Shown here: piece after piece, positions 40,471 through 53,009 of the stretch | Layout of the letters: each line of letters begins with the position of its first letter | Position numbering within the stretch: the first letter of the stretch is position 1 | NCBI GenBank assembly: GCA_026874595.1 | Contig: CM049314.1 | Location: 38,111,229-38,175,228, forward strand | Origin: Sipunculus nudus | Taxonomy: Eukaryota > Annelida > Sipuncula > Golfingiida > Sipunculidae | Direction: 5' to 3' | DNA length: 64,000 nucleotides | Notes under the pieces: model-generated | What the model was told of the DNA's origin: nothing | Databases searched by the model: none | What the model saw: only the letters and a program-made list of their open reading frames with translations | Position numbers and translations under genes: made by a program

Positions 40471-41540
40471 TGTTGAGTTCACATGTTCTACATAAACACT
40501 TTGTCTCCGCAGTTTAAACATTTACAGTAGGACCAGGAGATGGATTACAAGAGACAGTAGCCATTATTAGTATTAATTACACACTTAAAACAGAACCTAC
40601 TTGTTGGATTGCAAGTAAACTATTTTTCTTGGTGCCAATTAACCTGTTAACTGAAAGGACAGACTGTATCTAAGGAAGGAGCAAGTTATTGATCTTAAAG
40701 CCAGACAGAGTCAAGGACTCTGTCATGGATATGACACAGTCATAAAAGAAGTCCTTGGTATGTTATCCGATAAACGTCTGGCGCCTAGCTTATTTTCTAA
40801 CACGCACGCCCAATACATCATCCGTGGCCAGAGCAAGTACATTGTGGCACGCACAAGGAATTTTTATACCCACCCTTAATTCGCTTATTTTTTTTGCAAC
40901 TGTGTTCTTACTATATCGTAAATATTAATCTTAGTTTCCACGTTTTCAATATGAATCTTCATAATTTTTTTTTATAATTCAGGAATATATCCTCTGACAG
41001 GTGAATGGATATTGGAAACTTTGGTTTGAATTTAAAATGTGACTAGAACTGAACCCCGAGTCCTAAAATTCCGCAATCCAAACAACTGATGCCTGGTTCA
41101 TGACGCTCAGCTGTTTAGCATGACATTATAAGGTAAAATTTGCAACAGGAATATTATCATCTGAAACCAAATTCAGGTTATCTAAAGCTGTAATCTTGAC
41201 TTTTGACAAACTGGACTTCAAGTCGACATGTCTTTTTTAAAGCCAGCCATTAAACTTGTTTATCTATAGCATGCGTGTTATTCCTGGCTTAATCTATGCA
41301 TATAAGAATGGATTGTAATTAATTCCTCTTAAGAAAAGGATCTTTTAAAGCCTTAGGAGGTATAAGCTGAAATTAACAGGGTCGGTTATTGAGGAAAAGA
41401 AAAGAAAAACATGTAAGCTTGAGTGATTGGTTGCATATGTTGAAAGGTCATGAGTTGCAAAACGCTTTTCTAAAATACTGATTGGTCTGACGTGCCAACT
41501 AGATGTCCACTTATTTCTAATAAGTGATGGATCATACATA
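38889..41540. other. downstream flank of copy A, no gene
   Basis: 38889-40150 aligns with the flanks after copies B (49953-51500) and C (62780-63800). A dispersed repeat lies at 40160-40310 and a (TA)n array at 40402-40468. AATAAA near 39330 could end the copy A transcript but is not certain. Nothing recognised in 40540-41540. Confidence 0.6.
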
Positions 41541-41739
41541 TGTAAAGACTAGACACAGTCAAGACTGGCCTAAACAGGTCACACAAGAGGATGATAAGTT
41601 TAAAGTCAAGGTCGCAAGTTTTCAATCCTCTCCTGGAACTTTTGCCAAGGCCGAAGTGTAATGCACTCTTTGCTAAAGGAAGAAAGGGCATGAGGTTCAC
41701 ACTTTTCTGCTTGCACGCTGTCTTTAAATCCACCACGGT

Positions 41740-44700
41740 GTTCATTATACCCAACAAATGTTCTGTGTATAAAGAAAAGAGGATAACGTCGACACAAGGG
41801 AAATCTATTACAGCAAAACCTGTGAAATAGGACCACCCGTGGGACTTGCCAAACGTGGTCTTGATTCACAGGTTTTCTTACTAAACAAGTCAGTTGTAAA
41901 TAATGCGAATTCTTTTTTTTTTCACTTAAGGGTGCTGTTGATAGACAAGAGGTCATATTAGACAGGTGGTCCGTCAGAAAGGTTCCACTGTATATGAATT
42001 AGAAAGCCCTGTAAAGCATCTGTTGTGTAATGGATCATGTCCTATTTTAATGAAGCTGTAATTGATAGTCATAGATGTTGACATAAAATGGCATTGGATG
42101 TTGATCGTGGAGTGAATTGTGGTGACAGGCTAAGTATCATTGGTGTACCAACTTAATAATCACATGGCTTGGGTAACATTTTTTTCCGTCTGTCATCTCG
42201 ATCAGGAGGTCTGACCTGATACACTTGTGACCTGTATGCGCTGTCTAACGCTAACAGACTGTAGCAGAACGTGGTGGAACTGGCTATATAAGTCTCACCG
42301 CAATGTATGTATGAAAACAATAGTACTCACCTTACAGCTTTTTTCATATATAGTGTTTACCGCTTATGTTGAAATGTTATTTAGGTTGTATAATAAATAA
42401 ACTGAGTCGCTTAACTCGATCCTTAACCGAGAAAGTTATGAAATTCCTTACATTCATGCTCCCAATAAAGTTTATCTGGCTATTCAGTTTTATATTTGTA
42501 ATAGTTTTTTTAAACTCATATGACTGAATTTAAAACGGAATTTATCATGATTAAAGGCCATATATGGGTCTCACTGTTCACCAAGTTTAAAGTTACTGTT
42601 GCCGCATGCCTGTTATCTGTAATATGTTAGCCATGTTTGAGGGCACTCAAAGTGAAGGTCAAAATATTGACATTCAAAATAAAATGTTTAAAGATGGCAT
42701 ATTTTGTGTTACGCTTAAATCGAAGATTGATATCAGGAATGTGGTCAGATCTTTTAAAATATATGTTAATAAGGATCAGAAATTTCCACGTGGTAGGTGT
42801 ACCTTCGGGCTCGTCTTGTTTAGAATTTAAAATATTAAATATTTAAAGTATTAAATTCTATGCGTTACAATGTAAACTCTGTGATTAGACTGTGTGCGTA
42901 ACTGTATTAGGTGAGATTGCGAAATTGGAATCCTCTAAATTACGAAAAGCTAATCATGCGACTATGACGTCAATTATAATAGTATAACAGGTGGATTGTC
43001 TTATACATTGTCTTAAAATTAAGTCCCCTGATCCTTTTGAAAAGTCACAATCTCAAAAGTAATATATATGCTTTTTAGCTCAGCTGATTTTCACTCAGCT
43101 ATAGCGATCGGTCTTTGACCGTCGTCCGTAAATATGCCCGTCCGTCTGTTTGTCCGTCCCTGCTTTGATACAACACAAATTGCTTAAACTGCAATCTTTA
43201 AACTTACAATCCAGGAAGATTGATTGAAAAATATCCTTGGACTCTTAAGATTAGGCCACTGTGTCTTATAATCCTCAAGTTAAGGGGGCTGTTTTTGCAC
43301 CCCAGAATAATTAAAAATTTGATACAAAAGCTTCAGAATCTCAGAAACTAACACATTGAATGTCATGATTTTTTCCATGCACATTGATTAGGACTGCTTT
43401 ATCAGTTTCTGTAGGCTGATGGCACAACCTGTATAGTTTTTAATTTTTACGAATTTATCCTATTTTTAGACCTTCAAATGAAGCAATCGGGATTTAACAG
43501 GCCAAAAAAGTAACATATAGACCTAAGAACTTCTAACTGTACCTCCAGGGAGGTCATGGGTGTTGGAAACATTAAAGTAAGTCACCATGACCTAAAGTGT
43601 GCAAACTGTTGGAAAATATTGATTTGAGCCTCATGGAAGTCAGTTGGGCTCAAATTGTAACTGTTAGACAATGAATCTTCCATCAAAACATCGAGGGAGG
43701 TTCTTGGCAACTTTCTTGGAAACCTGAAGTAGGTCAAAAACATGATTTTGAGCCCCAAGACAGACGTAAATTGTCCACTATTATGTACCAACCGTTATTA
43801 TTGTTTCCTACTAAATATTGAAAGTCATTATTGGAGCACCTAACTTTGCAAAACAAATTTTATTATTGATGTAAGTTATTTCGTAAAAGTAACTGTAACC
43901 AAGGTTTCATTTATTTTTTCTTTATAATTATCCTATTATTTAAACAAGCGAATAAATGAAGACAGTCCGTTTATCAGTTTTAACGCGTATCTAGATTTCT
44001 AAATTTAAATTAGAACACAGGCAAACAGAACTGAATGAGTAAACAATAACCAAAAATTAATAAATATAAGATTTTCTCCGTATGCTACTTGTCAGAGTAA
44101 CTAATGAAATAGGTTCGCTTGCCAACCCATCAGTTGTACACAACATTTGATGGTTTTAGTGGATATGGCTACATGCTGCAAAACGGAGCCTTAAGATTAT
44201 ACTACGCTTCTCAACCAATTATTCTCTGTAAATGTATATGCAAGCACATGAAACCTTAACCAATCTCTGTTTTAATGACTTAAAAAAAGTGTTCTGAAAA
44301 AAGGCGTCTGTCGTCTGTGGAACAAGACACAAAGGACAAAAAGCTTGGAAATTGTGAGTTGGAATCCATTGGAGGAGGAGTAGAATACTTCAGCGTCGTC
44401 AACAAACCTAAAATTAGCAATCACGGGGCGAACGATGTAAGACACCTTTAAAGCACAAGTCGGTGTACAGATAGCAATATAGTGAGAAGTCGACCGGCTA
44501 GTCCTGCTTCATTTGGTAAACTGCCCCTAAGCTGATCCGACTCGCCCTATGCCCAATGTGGATCCCTATATTCCTCAAGTATAATGTTCCGGCTGGTCAC
44601 CAAGGTGTCCAGCTATCGCTCAAACCTGTTACTACTAGTTAACGTACTGAAAATTAAATCTACTCACCAGCTATCCATATATTGCATATTCTCAAATTCC

Positions 44701-45575
44701 TATACGTTACACATGACTGGCCCCCTGCTATTCTGAGCCCCCTGTAGATTCAATAAAAAGGCGGTACCCCAGCGTCATATACCACTCAGTAAAGATGCAA
44801 AATTTAGGGGTTCTCGATGGTATGACTAAGTTGTGGGGTGATTACATAACCAGTATCCGCCGGTGCGATTTCTACTAGGCCTGGATTACACTAGGACATA
44901 AATGTATCCCAAAGCGGTATGGAACTCTGTAGATATACATACAGATGACGTATGCACACACATGGAGGCGATTTTTACATAAATTGTTTTGTTAAATCTT
45001 ATATTAATCAGATGAGCTGGGCATATGTACATTATTACACCATGTGAACAGAAATTCAGAATATGAACCAGGAATCAGCTGTAACATTATACTGCATTAG
45101 AGCATTCAAATTAACATACTGCTGTGAAAATAGGCCAGGCGTTCACTCGTAAATGGAGACAGTTGTTAAGGTCAAGGTCACAATTATGGATACATTAAAA
45201 ATGTCTTCCATACATGAAATATAATTATCTTTTATAGGCTTTTCATTTAGGGAGGTAGCAGTAAGTCATCTATTGTATTGTAATTTAGATTTATTTGTTA
45301 TTACCAAATACAGGCTGCGTTAGAAAAAAAGCCAAGCGGCTGTACATCATTTAGCTATAAAGCAATTTCCGGAGCCGTGTTGTTGATATCCCTATGGTGC
45401 TTAATCTTTATATGTCTGGCTGGCGTACTAATCACATGCACAAATGTTTCCACTGATGACCCCTGTGTATGAGTATGTTTACTTATTATGAGCATATATG
45501 GAAAGCAATGTTGACTTTCTTTTCATAAGATAAGCGGGAATTCAAGTAACCATATTCATTAGTGTATTCATTTAG
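41740..45575. repeat. upstream flank of pseudogene copy B (segmental duplication)
   Basis: Aligns with 21540-23890 of copy A and 53010-54840 of copy C. It contains an extra segment, about 42985-44580, absent from A. This includes a TTTTTAGCTCAGCTGA repeat (43076-43460) that also lies in the C flank (54005-54400). The homology to the A flank ends abruptly at about 45575 and resumes in intron 3, so exons 1-3 are deleted. Confidence 0.75.
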
Positions 45576-46283
45576 TGGTCTTTAAATATTTACTTTGCCA
45601 ATTGAAATATCTATGACTACCTTGACCACTTGGTATCTAAGGGGAAACATCAGTTATAGCAACGAGCTTATTGTGGATGAAAGGAGAGGTATATTCGGTT
45701 CCGTGTATCCTCGATTTAACAAATGCACTGTAACAAGAATTTTTCTCCATGAAGAAGACTAATTTTCGTCTTCCGTTAGCACTATATGGATCATATAGAA
45801 GTTTACAAAATTTGAGGTGTTTGTGTACTCTGGAATTCCTTTAAATCGTTGATGGTATCTGGTATAGAGAGTTTCGTTCATTTCGAACAGTACTCTTCCT
45901 CTGCTCAAGTTTTTAAAACGTCTTTTTAAAGGGTTCAACTTTTGTTTTAACTTGAATTCTCAATAGCTCTAATGGTGACAATATGTATGTTTTCTTAAAA
46001 TGTCTTGAATACAGATTCCTGTGGAATTAAAATCGGTGATAGGGTGATGGTTTACAGTTCGGCTGGCTGTGAAAGGTGTAGATACTGTATAGGAGGAGAA
46101 AATCTTTAAGCCCCAACCTGATTACATCCTGTTATGGATGGGCCTATGAAGGCGGGTAAGCCCTGCTTTAAAATATTGCTCGATTGCATTTCTTGATGCG
46201 AGATGAATGGACATAATTTGGGCTCATCTGTATCTTTACCGGTCCTGTTTGGAATGAATTTTTTTTTCTTAGAATTATAATTA

Positions 46284-46510
46284 CAGTGGAGCGCCGTTCA
46301 TCCGAACGACTCCAGGAACAAACTTTTTGTTCGGATAAACAAACTTCGGATAAATGGTCATGTGTAAAATGACATCATGACATCGATGTCGACAGCCCTA
46401 TATAACAACTTTGAATAGTGGCACGGTGTCACAGGCTTCGGTTAGTTTTCAGAGATAACAGAAAAGAACCAGAACGGAATAATAAATGATAAATACTTGT
46501 TTATTTACCG
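46284..46510. mobile_element. partial duplicate of the pogo/Tigger-like element
   Basis: Begins CAGTGGAGCGCCGTTCATCC like the element at 46611 and matches it for about 220 bp. It then switches to a fragment of the neighbouring SINE (CAAAGACTATCAAACGCAAC). Probably a local tandem duplication followed by deletion. Confidence 0.75.
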
Positions 46511-46610
46511 GGTCCCCTGGTTTCAGTCACCTCCAAAGACTATCAAACGCAACATACCCATGCCATGTTTTGTCATGTTTGGAATGTTTTTTTAATTAGA
46601 ATTATAATTA

Positions 46611-47775
46611 CAGTGGAGCGCCGTTCATCCGAACGACTCCAGGGACAAGCTTTTTGTTCGGATAAACAAACTTCGGATAAATGGTCATGTGTAAAATGAC
46701 ATCATGACATCGATGTCGACAGCCCGGTATAAGTACTATGAATAGCGGCACGATGTTACAGGCTTTGGTTAGCTTTCAGAGTTAACAGAAAGGAACAAGA
46801 ACGGAATAATAAGTGATAAATACTTGTTTGTGTACATAGAATGAACAAATCAAACGTTCATTCAAGGAATCATTAATATTATACTTTCAACTACTTTATT
46901 AAGATACGATGTCATTGAAGTACATGAACCAGTTGTTCCCTCGCCGAACCAGTGGATATCCGCCATGACAGTTCAAACGCTTCTGTATTGCCACCTATGT
47001 GTAAACAGTTAAACTAACTTCTCATCAGACGCCTTTTGCATCGTTTGTCGTCTCTTAAAAACCTACGTGTCTTGCATCAGGCCCTTGAAGTCCCTTAGCT
47101 TGTCACGACTGTACTTGGTGTCACTTATGATTTATCTGCCAACATTGAACTCTCTGGCCAGCTGCGATTCGGTCAAGTGTCTCCAAGATGCTTGATAAAT
47201 AAAGTGCTTGTCTTCAAGGGACAGGACATGTCGCTTGAGTTTGCGAGTCCCCGAATCTATCTGACATAAAACTTGAGTGCTGCGATCGGTTTTTTCTTGG
47301 TAAATATGCTAGATTGTAAATTATATCTTATATAGAAAACAGATTTGCTTGCAATGTGAAACTGCTCAGATGTGTACAAGTTCGAGCATATCAGAGTACT
47401 ACCTTATCAGCAAACAAACTACTCACTGTCTTCGCCGAATGGTTTACCGGTGTGAACAACCCGACAAGGTTCGACAATATGTAAATTAGATGACCTGACC
47501 GGTGGTCCTTTTCACACCTACAGCTGTTTGAAATGAGTACAAATCCCAGCGACGGTATGGAAGCGTGTAGACAACCTGGGTGATCAGGTGTTGTCACACC
47601 TGCAACTCAGCAACCGGTGATACATTCATTAAATATTCGGGGCCAGTATTTAAATCAACGTGCGACGACAGATGTGTAACAGTTCGGATAAACGGTCATA
47701 ATTCCGATTCTCAAGTTTCAATTACGGATAATGGGTTTTACGCATAAATGGTTTTGGATGAGCGTCGCTCCACTG
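46611..47775 (-). mobile_element. pogo/Tigger-like DNA transposon, decayed
   Basis: The terminal inverted repeats are CAGTGGAGCGCCG at the left and CAGTGGAGCGACG on the opposite strand at the right, with TA before the left end. On the minus strand, about 47280-47020, broken frames read KRHVLSLEDKHFIYQ and LTESQLAREFNVG. This resembles the helix-turn-helix DNA-binding start of pogo/Tigger transposases (the CENP-B type). The catalytic domain is absent, so this is a deletion derivative. It lies in former intron 4 of copy B. Confidence 0.7.
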
Positions 47776-47806
47776 AATGTATATTGTATTTTTTCATTAC
47801 TATAAA

Positions 47807-48096
47807 GGGCCTGCAAAGTCGAGGGGTAAAACGCTGGGCTCTCTTTGGTGGGGACCATGGTTCGGGCCCGGCATGGCTATGAGCGTGGGCTTTATTTGCC
47901 CCTCCAAGGGCGAAGGTTTTCTTAGGGTCCCCCGGTTTCTAACACCTCCAAACTCAACATACCCGTGCCATGGAGAGTGCCTCGGATCAGTCTTAAAACT
48001 AGTTGTAAAATCCATGTAACATACCCGTGCCATGGAGAGTGCCTCGGATCAGTCTTAAAACTAGTTGTAAAATCCATGTAAAATAAAATAAAGTTT
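47807..48096 (+). repeat. tRNA-derived SINE in copy B with a 62-bp tandem duplication
   Basis: Same SINE as at 34879 and 57954. Its tail contains two adjacent, essentially identical 62-bp units (47958-48019 and 48020-48081) beginning CATACCCGTGCCATGG. Confidence 0.7.
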
Positions 48097-49952
48097 ATCA
48101 ATTTTTTGTATATTTACCTAAGTATATGCAGGTACACAGGTGCATTAGAGAACATAGATGATGGGGTATTATATCTCACAGCCAATCTCTGTGATATGTA
48201 TAAATGGGCTACCCTTGTGTTAAATTGAGGGCTAACTTGCAAAACCTAGGATGAACGCAAAAAGTGAGGCACCGAAATGACATAAACATTTTCATTAACA
48301 CATTTGTATGATCAGTCATACGCATACATTGATATAATGGGATTACCTCCACAAAACCGGAATCGTTCATACATACTTTTTTTTACTTTGAAAATTAATA
48401 TCCAAAATAAGTAGTTTTAGTGGAGTATATATTTCAAATCTAACTTAAGTTTACCTCATAAGAAGAATGCAAATATTTTTAAATAATAAACTGTAAAGGA
48501 AATTGAAGCACAATGAGTGAATGAAAACATATTATTAAACATAAACCTTGACGCTTCGTGGATTTTACAAAAATGTTAAGAACTTTCGAAATGGGGTAGA
48601 AACTGCTAGATAATTAATGAGTTTCTTTGATTTTCTCAACTTCTGGAAGCAGAATTTAGAAAATGACGAATTGCAGAAGATCGACAGACCTTGTTAAAGA
48701 TTTTACGAATGAATTAGTTTAAGATATGAAACGTTTTGTGCGATTAAAGAATTTTATTTAAATTTGGCCATTTTCACAAAATTAATCAGTTATTACTTCA
48801 AAACAGCTAGAAACGAGGAGAAACGTGCTGTCACTAAGGCCGCAATATCTGAAGGGTTGTTTGTTGTGGTCGACTTCGTTGTAAGCAATGGCAGGGTTTT
48901 AGTTACGTTGGGTTCAGTCATAAAGGTACATTTTCATCATAGAGTTTTCATTAATCTAGGAAGTTGCAACATATTTCTAGAAATTAGAAAAAAATAATAA
49001 TTCAAGTACTCCGACATTTTTCCAGCAGGTGCCAAATGGGCAGATAAATTGAGGGACGGATTAAGTACTTTTTTTGCTTCAAAATAGGACAGCCAACGTC
49101 ATTTCGAGCTTTTATCTTTGTCTTACATTCCTCATTCTTCGGGGTTTCGAGTAATTTCTGTAGGACTTTATGGGGGATTTTATTCCATCAATGCGTGCAC
49201 AGTGCGCTGAGCATGCTGACGCTGAAAGGTTTACAGACAGGTAGAAAGGATGATATGGAAGAGTTCGGAAAGCTCATGGCAGCAGGAAAGGTATTTAAAG
49301 GTTTTCATCAGCTAACGTAGTTATATCTTTAGTACAAACAATCTAAATATATTCCTAAATAGGTGTTTAATATGTAATATAAACACGGCATTTCAAAGAT
49401 ATATTTAACAAACCATTACAACACCTTTAGTTAAGTCTTCTTTCAAATGATACTTGGAAACGGTATACGAAAACAAGATAAACGTTTTGCTCTTAGTCAG
49501 GCTAGGGCAAATTAAGACAATCATTTATTTAAACATCACTGCTATGTGAATTATGTTTTATCTTTTTCTTTTTGGGGGGAGAGGGTATTACATCTGTCCA
49601 TTCACAATAAGAATGACAAAAAAGACGGTTTAATGACATAGAAATAGGTTATTAACTAGAACAATTCCAAAATATACTTGGGTTCAAACATATAAGAAAA
49701 TTATTAATGACCTTTCAATGTGTCCTTAATTGCGTTTTCCAAAGACAATAGGTCCCATCAATTCATTTATATAACACCAAAGCCGTTGTATACATTACAT
49801 ATGATAACAATGGGAAACATAGGTTCTTAACAAGTTTACTTCAGATAACTGGACCACCGATAACCCACGTGAACTTAGATGAGGTTAACGAGGTTTCTGT
49901 TGGGTTGTTAGCCGGGACGCTGAAGGGACGCAGCATCATGCGTTTTGTTTAG

Positions 49953-51942
49953 AAACTGAAGAATCAATTCAGTGGGTGCCTAACATTGTATGCTCTGTGT
50001 ATGCCAATATGAATAAACTTAACGGTCATCAGCTGGTCCAAGACTGTTTTATTCAGATTGGATATAAATGTAAGACAGGTATATGTCAGTATTAATATAC
50101 CGTAATAAAGTATTGCAATTGCTTGATATTTTGGCGCACTGAGTGGATATAAATAGGAACCCTACAGTGTTAAATATGCTTATTTTGACCACAAGTTTTG
50201 TTTAGTGCTACAATGATAATGAAATGGTCGATGTACACTGAATACAAGTTAGTGTGATGACAGAACAGCCTTTTATTGAGAATAGACGTTGGAGTCAAAA
50301 CAGAATCCAATTGTAATCTTAAGCCTTCAGATACATGCACCTGTGCAACGAACAGAAAACAAATTATAACGCAATAATTCTAAATTGGCGAACTCATGTA
50401 ATTAAAATGAATCCAAATAAGCCATAGTGCAAACTTCTACCTGCCTATACTTCTATCTATTAATACTTCTATCAGCCCATTTGCTTTCTATTTCTTCTTG
50501 TCTTACGTGTTCTTTCATCCCTTTGCTCTAAGGTATGGTGATCAAATAAAATTACGTGATTGTCTTCTTGTTTCGAAACTGTGTCCCTGGCTTCATGCTT
50601 AAAACACACCGAACCTGTTTATAGGTAAAATATAAAAACACCAGTTTTATCTGTGAATTTTAAAATAATTCATTTCTTTAGACAGTATATTGACTTGAGT
50701 ACATAGCCCGTGAATAGTTATGCGATGTAATTTATTGTCTCCGTTATATAGACGTTATATGATAATGACAACAAAATGCCATTACATAATTACATAATTT
50801 CATTATCATCCCGATTCTGTCAAAAAATCCACCCCAGCACTGTTGTTTCTCAATTAAAATTAATCAAATAAACACGCGAAACGTTCCAGTAAGGAATATC
50901 GCTTTTCAGGAGGAACCATGTATTCGACAATCAATTTCTTATTCTCCCTGCTTTTATTTAATATAAGGCAGATCATAATAAAGAGAGCCTATATATACGA
51001 AAGTTATACTAAAGAGAAAGACATATTTCATTTTTGTTTAATATGGTTGTTCTTTCTTTTTTATCGATACGTCTGGCTATTGTTCAGCTTATTACCTTTC
51101 AATTGAACTTGGTCTTGTAAAATAGACTGCTGTTATTGTATAGTTGTAGCACTTGAACATAAATATATTACAGACCTTTCTAGACTTTTCATTTCTTTAA
51201 AAAGTAAACTAACTTAAGTTCACAGCCCGTGAATATAAATTTCGATGTAATTCAATATCTCCATCATATAGGCGTTATGTGATAGACATAAACATAATGA
51301 TTACATAATGTCCCTGTGTTCTTTTTTTAATTGATACGTCTGGTAATCGGTCAACGTATTGCCTACTGTTTTGATTAAAACTTGGTCTATTAAAATAGCC
51401 TGCTGTTATTGGATAGTGCAAGCACTTGAACATTAATAATACAAACTTTTCTAGACTTGTTCTCGTTTTTCAGAAAATCCGCCAGGTTACCTGTTCGATC
51501 CATACTAATAGATTTATTTGGGCATAAGTGACTGTACGTTTGTGAATATTCCTTGCTGGTATGCCTCAATGTGCCAATTCCACACCAAAACCAATTAAAT
51601 TCTTCATTGAGTCATTCCCGAAATGCCCGATATGCCAGGCATATCAACCGACTGTTATTCATAAATGAGTGTGGGAGCTGGTAACACTCCATTATTATTT
51701 TGATTATGAATTAGGTGATATGTTCAGTACAGTGTAAATGCTTACACTGTCATCTGCAGGTAGGAAGGCAGCGCTACTTCACATGTCTATGTATTGCCTA
51801 AATTGATCATGATCTCATCTGATTCTCCAAGGTAATGCTTACCTGCTTCGTCTGTAATTTACCTTTTATATCATATACATGGACTGTACAAATATTTATA
51901 GTTTCAGTTTGTGGCTTTGTTTTGTGTCTATTATATCATATT

Positions 51943-51979
<37 letters not shown>

Positions 51980-52000
51980 TATATATATACACATATACAG
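49953..52000. other. downstream flank of copy B, no gene
   Basis: Aligns with 38889-40310. A dispersed repeat lies at 51520-51660 and a (TA)n array at 51946-51989. Nothing coding is recognised. Confidence 0.6.
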
Positions 52001-52002
52001 AG

Positions 52003-52128
52003 GGTAGTGTTACCCTCCGATGTAAAGTGCTCTATGGCCTACAGACTAGGCCAGAGCGGAATAACTATGAAGAAAAACAACACTGTAAATTCACAACAGT
52101 CTGTTTCACGGCATCCCGTATTATATTT
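52003..52128 (+). repeat. dispersed repeat interrupted by a solo LTR
   Basis: 42 nt (52019-52060) are identical to 8689-8730. The right part (AACAACACTGT, CAGTCTGTTTCACGGCATCC) matches the reverse complement of 8760-8815. It ends where the LTR begins. Confidence 0.7.
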
Positions 52129-52978
52129 TGTTATAGGTGCTCCTTTTATTGTGTGCAGCTGTCTTACAGATGATTGTTTTATTTTGTACACGGATGTTCC
52201 ATGTGTTGTTGGCATTTGGTTTGTGTGCCACGCGTAGCTCGTGTTGTAGCGGCCTCGCCTGGCCGGATGTTGCAGGCTCGGTTTAATCCGCATCGGTTGA
52301 ACCCTAGATACACAGCGTTCTTTGTTCTAGTATGTTCTTTGAACGTATATACTGTGTTGGATTCTTTATATTGTTCGAGAAAGGGAGGGTTCTCGGCTGG
52401 AGCTGAGAAATTATAAATAGGGGGCTGTGATTTTGGCGCCAGGAGGGAGGTGAGAGAATATTCCAGCGGACACAGAAGCGCGTATGTCAGTTTGTGGGAC
52501 CTATTTCGATAAGTGCAACAATTATAGGTTTTCTTCAGATTTTCTTCTGGATTTGTGACGAATCTTATTGGTCTTAAGTTTACTTTCGGGATGGTTACAA
52601 CAGCTTTACATTGGAATGTTATTCTCCAAGAGAATATGTGTGAACTGTTCGTCCGGCTTATACATCTTAAAGGACTTATCGCTGTGACAGTGGTGGTACC
52701 CAGGTACGATGCACTTTGTTTATTTTACTGTGTGAATGTATTGATTTGTTGTCATACTGCTGCTATACTGTGTATTTGTATTGATGTAGTGTATTATAAT
52801 GTTAGGGTTGTTTTAAGAATAATTTATAGTTATTTGTTAACAAAAAAACACTGACTTCTTTATTCATTCCCCTAGACATTTCACGCTGCCTAGTGTTACA
52901 AAATCTGATTTTTTATCTCCTTGACAAAATTTATGTTCATCATGCATACGTGATGTGTTGAAATTAGGTTCCGTAACA
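52129..52978 (+). mobile_element. solo LTR, Gmr1-like family
   Basis: 850 bp, begins TGTTATAGGTGCTCC and ends GGTTCCGTAACA. It is the most complete LTR in the window and the reference for judging the deletions in the 26279-34025 element. A TATAAATAGGG promoter motif lies at about 52412. No target-site duplication can be read because a TA microsatellite follows. Confidence 0.82.
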
Positions 52979-53009
52979 ATATATATATATATATATATTC
53001 CATCCCACA

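Larger units (their letters stand above)
46015..49952 (+). pseudogene. medium-chain dehydrogenase copy B, pseudogene
   Basis: Recognisable exons are 4 (46015-46155), 8 (48807-48925), 9 (49150-49290) and 10 (49845-49952). Exon 4 has a premature TAA after GGENL and a 1-nt deletion (141 instead of 142 nt). Exon 9 has lost its acceptor and first bases and carries a frameshift at GTGCGCTGAG. Exons 8 and 10 are still open. Exons 1-3, 5, 6 and 7 are missing, each replaced by a deletion joining intron sequences (near 45575, 48115, 48440 and 48600). A protein cannot be made. Confidence 0.9.
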
